DNA from: Acanthaster planci
Lineage: Eukaryota > Echinodermata > Asteroidea > Valvatida > Acanthasteridae
Reading direction: 5' to 3'
DNA: 64,000 nucleotides
NCBI RefSeq assembly: GCF_001949145.1
Contig: NW_019091371.1
Coordinates: 868,734-932,733 of the forward strand
Numbering within the stretch: position 1 is the stretch's first letter; each line of letters begins with the position of its first letter. The notes under the pieces were generated by a model that was not told the origin of the DNA, did not search any database, and saw nothing but the letters and a program-made list of their open reading frames with translations. Shown piece after piece: positions 60,791-64,000 of this stretch. The translations under genes and the position numbers were made by a program.

Positions 60791-63700
60791 TGCATTTATA
60801 TTTGTGTAACTAAGTTGGTTATATTATGAAAGTACATGTACCTCAGATTCAACCAATTTTATTGTTGGTAAGCACACAATGTTGCAAAACAGGAGTATGT
60901 TAGCCATTGTGGTTGGTTTGTCATGATATTCCATGTGGTCTAATTAAATGTTCCAACCCTTGTCTGTTATTGTCAGTCTGTGTGTTCAAGCTGCTTATTA
61001 GCAATTTGTCCTCATGCTTGGGAATTTCACTCAGTAGAGCTGGCCATAGAATGAATCCTTCTCTGCCTCCACTGCACTGTACAACAGTGGTCTCCACATG
61101 CCAAAATTAGATGATATGGTCACTGACAGGCTTTCTTATACAGAACTACACTTACCTATGTGTTCTGAGTAAGTATTCTGTGACTACCCCTCCATTTTGT
61201 TTCACTTGCACCCATAAGATTTTGGTATCTATCAAACTCCATAAAAAGTTGACCCAGTTTATTCCACAGTCCATGTTTTTAAACTCCCTATAATTTGATA
61301 CCAGTACCTGAGGATATCACAATGACATTAAGCTTTGAAGCACTTCTTTGAATCAGGGATGGCCCTCCACACCAAATTCCGAGACTGATACAAACACTAC
61401 TTTTAAGGAAATAACACAGAAATGTGCCAAAAAGGAGAACTTAAACTGTACTAAGTGCTCGAGTTCATTCACCCTAAAATGAAACAAAACAAAAGAGTGA
61501 TTGGAGCCACCTCAGACTTAAACTAATGAGTTCAAATCACATAAGGTTGCTCACTCCACTGTGACATGCAGTGGTCACTGATTCATTATGAGTCATCACA
61601 GATGGCTTTTAATAGTGCTGCAATGGAACTGTTAAACTGTTAAACCAGACAGAAATTACCAAGGTACATGTATGGCACTTTCTGTTGAAAAATATACTGA
61701 ATCTTCTATGTTGTTGAAAGAAGTTTTGGGATAAAGTTATCTGCTACAAACATTTTGACTTCAAACATTTAATGAGTTCCACTCCCCTGGATTTGCACTA
61801 GTAGCCAACCAAATGTCCACAAAATGTACGCAGTCTACCTGATTATCCCCAAATAATCATTTTTATGAACCTGAAAGTGGAAATTTGTGTTTTAAATGAC
61901 TAAAGTCACTCTTTGAGATGTTTTGAAAACTGGCATGAGGAGTTTCACATTCTTAAGAATGGCATATGGAGTTGCGTCGCACAGCAGTGCAAAATGGATA
62001 ATTTCCCCGTGAATATGCTTAAAATGTTGTAATTCGCGTGGGCACGCATTTGAGCAAGCAAAGTTTGGACAAAGTACTTGAGATGTACATGTACATAAGC
62101 CACAACATTAGGAGGAATAACATCCGGCCCTTTGTAACAAAGTGACTCATTCTTGGTTATTTTGTTCACGAAACAGATTGAATAAGGGTTCATAATATCA
62201 TTATAGTATTTAGTGAAAAACAGTCTACGTTAAATATTTAATTAAAACAAAAATAACAAATTCCTTAAATGACTCCTGCGAGATCTGATGCAAAAAAATC
62301 CTCCCCGCAGTTGTCAATTAGTAAACACTGACAGTAACAATTGTTATATCAAATGGCACTACAAGACAAGTCCATTCCCATTGTCTTCATTTACACATAT
62401 TTTCATCAGGACAGAAAATTTGGAGGAGACGGGCACAAGTGAGCAATCTTCTTGAAAGAAAAAAATGTTTGAAGACTCCCTATTCTCTAATGATACCTCC
62501 ACGAGATGTGCATCACTGCTTCCATCTATTTTTATTTTGATTGTGTTTTTTTTTTAATAAAGTAACACCAACCAATGGCACACATACAAATAGCGATCAA
62601 CAAGAATATCTTACATCCACATGTATATTTAACACAAAATTTCATTCTCATAGGCCTAAACACAGTTAACATTGACAGTAAATTGCCGGACAGTGACAAA
62701 GATGACATTTTTGCTGACATACCCTGGTGTGCGCCCTGGGTGCCTGCCCCTTTGAAAACATCCACTGGGCACGGGTATTGCTTCCTGGAATGGTGCCCAT
62801 GGTGATTACACCTTTTTGGCAGAGTTCCCCATCTTTCGCCATTATACAGCACTGTATGATCTTTACTGTACACTACCTACATGTACATGTACCTAAAAGC
62901 CGTTTCACACTGGAGCTGCTCAACCCCAGTTAAACTAAACCCTGGGCAAACCCATGTCTGCCCTAATTTAAACATTTAAGTTTCAACCCCGCATTTACAT
63001 GTAACCCGGCAATGAGTATCAACAATTCACAATGTACAATGCAGCCACGACTCTTAAGCAGGAGCAAGTAGGGTTGTCTTGTAATGTGCATGACATCACA
63101 ATGATCAACCTTGAATGCAATTGCTGCTGTTTGACATTCACCAATAATTGTTCTTTTGCTATTTTATACATCTGCGGAGACATAGAACTTGAGAAAAGAA
63201 AGCATGACAACTTCAGAATGGCCATGTGGTAAGAAGGCTATACATTTTCTGCCAGAAGCATCAAGCCATCAAGACGTCATGAATTTTTGCAAGCCAATCT
63301 AGTGATAGTATTATGTACATGTATGCCAAGACAACAAAAATATTTCCATGAGATGACACTCTACCAATGGCAAACTCAGCCCGGTTTTCTTTACAATGAT
63401 TTCAACCCAGGAAAAAGAGTATCAACTTGGGTTGAAAACTCTCAACCCTGGTCCATAGCACGGTTGAGTTAACTTGGGATAAAGTCAACAATGGAGACTG
63501 GAGTGGAAACAGAGTTGATGCCAGGTTGAAAATTGTCACATGCGAATCTTTAGCTGTTTTCAACCATGTGTCCAACCTGCATCCGAGATTTGTCTGTAGT
63601 TAAATGGCCTCTAGTGTGGGAATTACTTTACTGTTACGTGAAAAAACAATGCTGTGAAAATACTCAATTGGGGGGGTTATGTGAACACGGAATTTTTTAT

Positions 63701-64000
63701 TCTGGTTTAAATAAACCATAACCCAAAATTACCTCTTAAATTTGTTTCAATAAAGAGGGTAGCCTTGTAATGTGTGCTCCTGCTTTAGTCCACATAAAAC
63801 TTGCAAAACCTACATGTGAACAACCCTTTCAACAGAAAACAATTATTTGGTAGCCATTGGCTCCTAATGGGCAAAAATCTAGGCACCAGCACTTTCATGA
63901 AAGTTTAGTAATCAATTGACCCTAAAGGGAAAAATATTTTCGCTTGTAAAAAAGGCAGCAATAACTTTTGATCTTAGTCTACAGTAAAACTTATGGGGAA
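60791..64000. other. Right edge: no gene recognised
   Basis: No exon of GPKOW or another gene was identified. 62893 (CCGTTTCACACTGGA) and about 63610-63625 (TCTAGTGTGGGAATT) are loosely complementary and CAACCC/GGGTTG words recur between them, so a diverged inverted-repeat element of about 730 bp is possible. Confidence 0.35.

Noticed and set aside
37777-62895. Many TACATGTACATGTA strings considered as a regulatory code
   Set aside because: They occur across the whole window, in introns and intergenic DNA alike, as a genome-wide low-complexity texture. Positions show no link with genes.

Overview
The window is eukaryotic. It has spliced genes with GT-AG introns of several hundred bases to several kilobases, exons of 24 to 331 bases, AT-rich intergenic DNA and a very dense load of short inverted-repeat transposons, LINE scraps, a tRNA-derived SINE and an LTR element. 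The many TACATGTA and GTAGGCCTA palindromes, the metazoan gene set and the compact exons suggest a marine invertebrate, most likely an echinoderm such as a sea star. That taxonomic call is inference from texture and cannot be proved from this sequence alone.

Three protein genes are supported by exon chains whose splice sites and reading phases all agree. (1) On the + strand, about 4.5 to 24.1 kb, lies a PLEKHG7-like Rho guanine nucleotide exchange factor with a DH and a PH domain, 15 coding exons and about 521 residues. (2) On the - strand, 30.5 to 39.7 kb, lies a three-exon nuclear gene for a DUF393 (YuxK-type, CPLC thiol motif) protein with a mitochondrion-like leader. (3) On the - strand, 51.5 to 56.7 kb and continuing beyond the window, lie the 3' exons of GPKOW, a spliceosomal G-patch/KOW protein. 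One of its introns appears to use a GC donor.

Weaker gene traces are a frameshifted ZAD-like zinc-finger segment at 40.1 to 40.5 kb, divergent from the DUF393 gene, and a tentative unidentified exon chain on the - strand at 49.2 to 51.4 kb.

The rest is mostly mobile DNA. The PLEKHG7 introns hold a foldback element with a fragment of an integrase-like transposase (6.0 to 7.2 kb), a LINE 3' fragment, a palindromic MITE, and a 1.4 kb inverted-repeat element with a second MITE inside it that ends 44 bases before an exon. The large intron of the DUF393 gene holds a truncated LTR retrotransposon with a tRNA-Leu primer-binding site, a decayed LINE endonuclease region and a SINE. Further right are a CR1/L2-like LINE 3' end, several MITEs (one with perfect 33-base arms) and a SINE split by a pogo/Tigger-like MITE. 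No tRNA, rRNA or CRISPR locus was seen.
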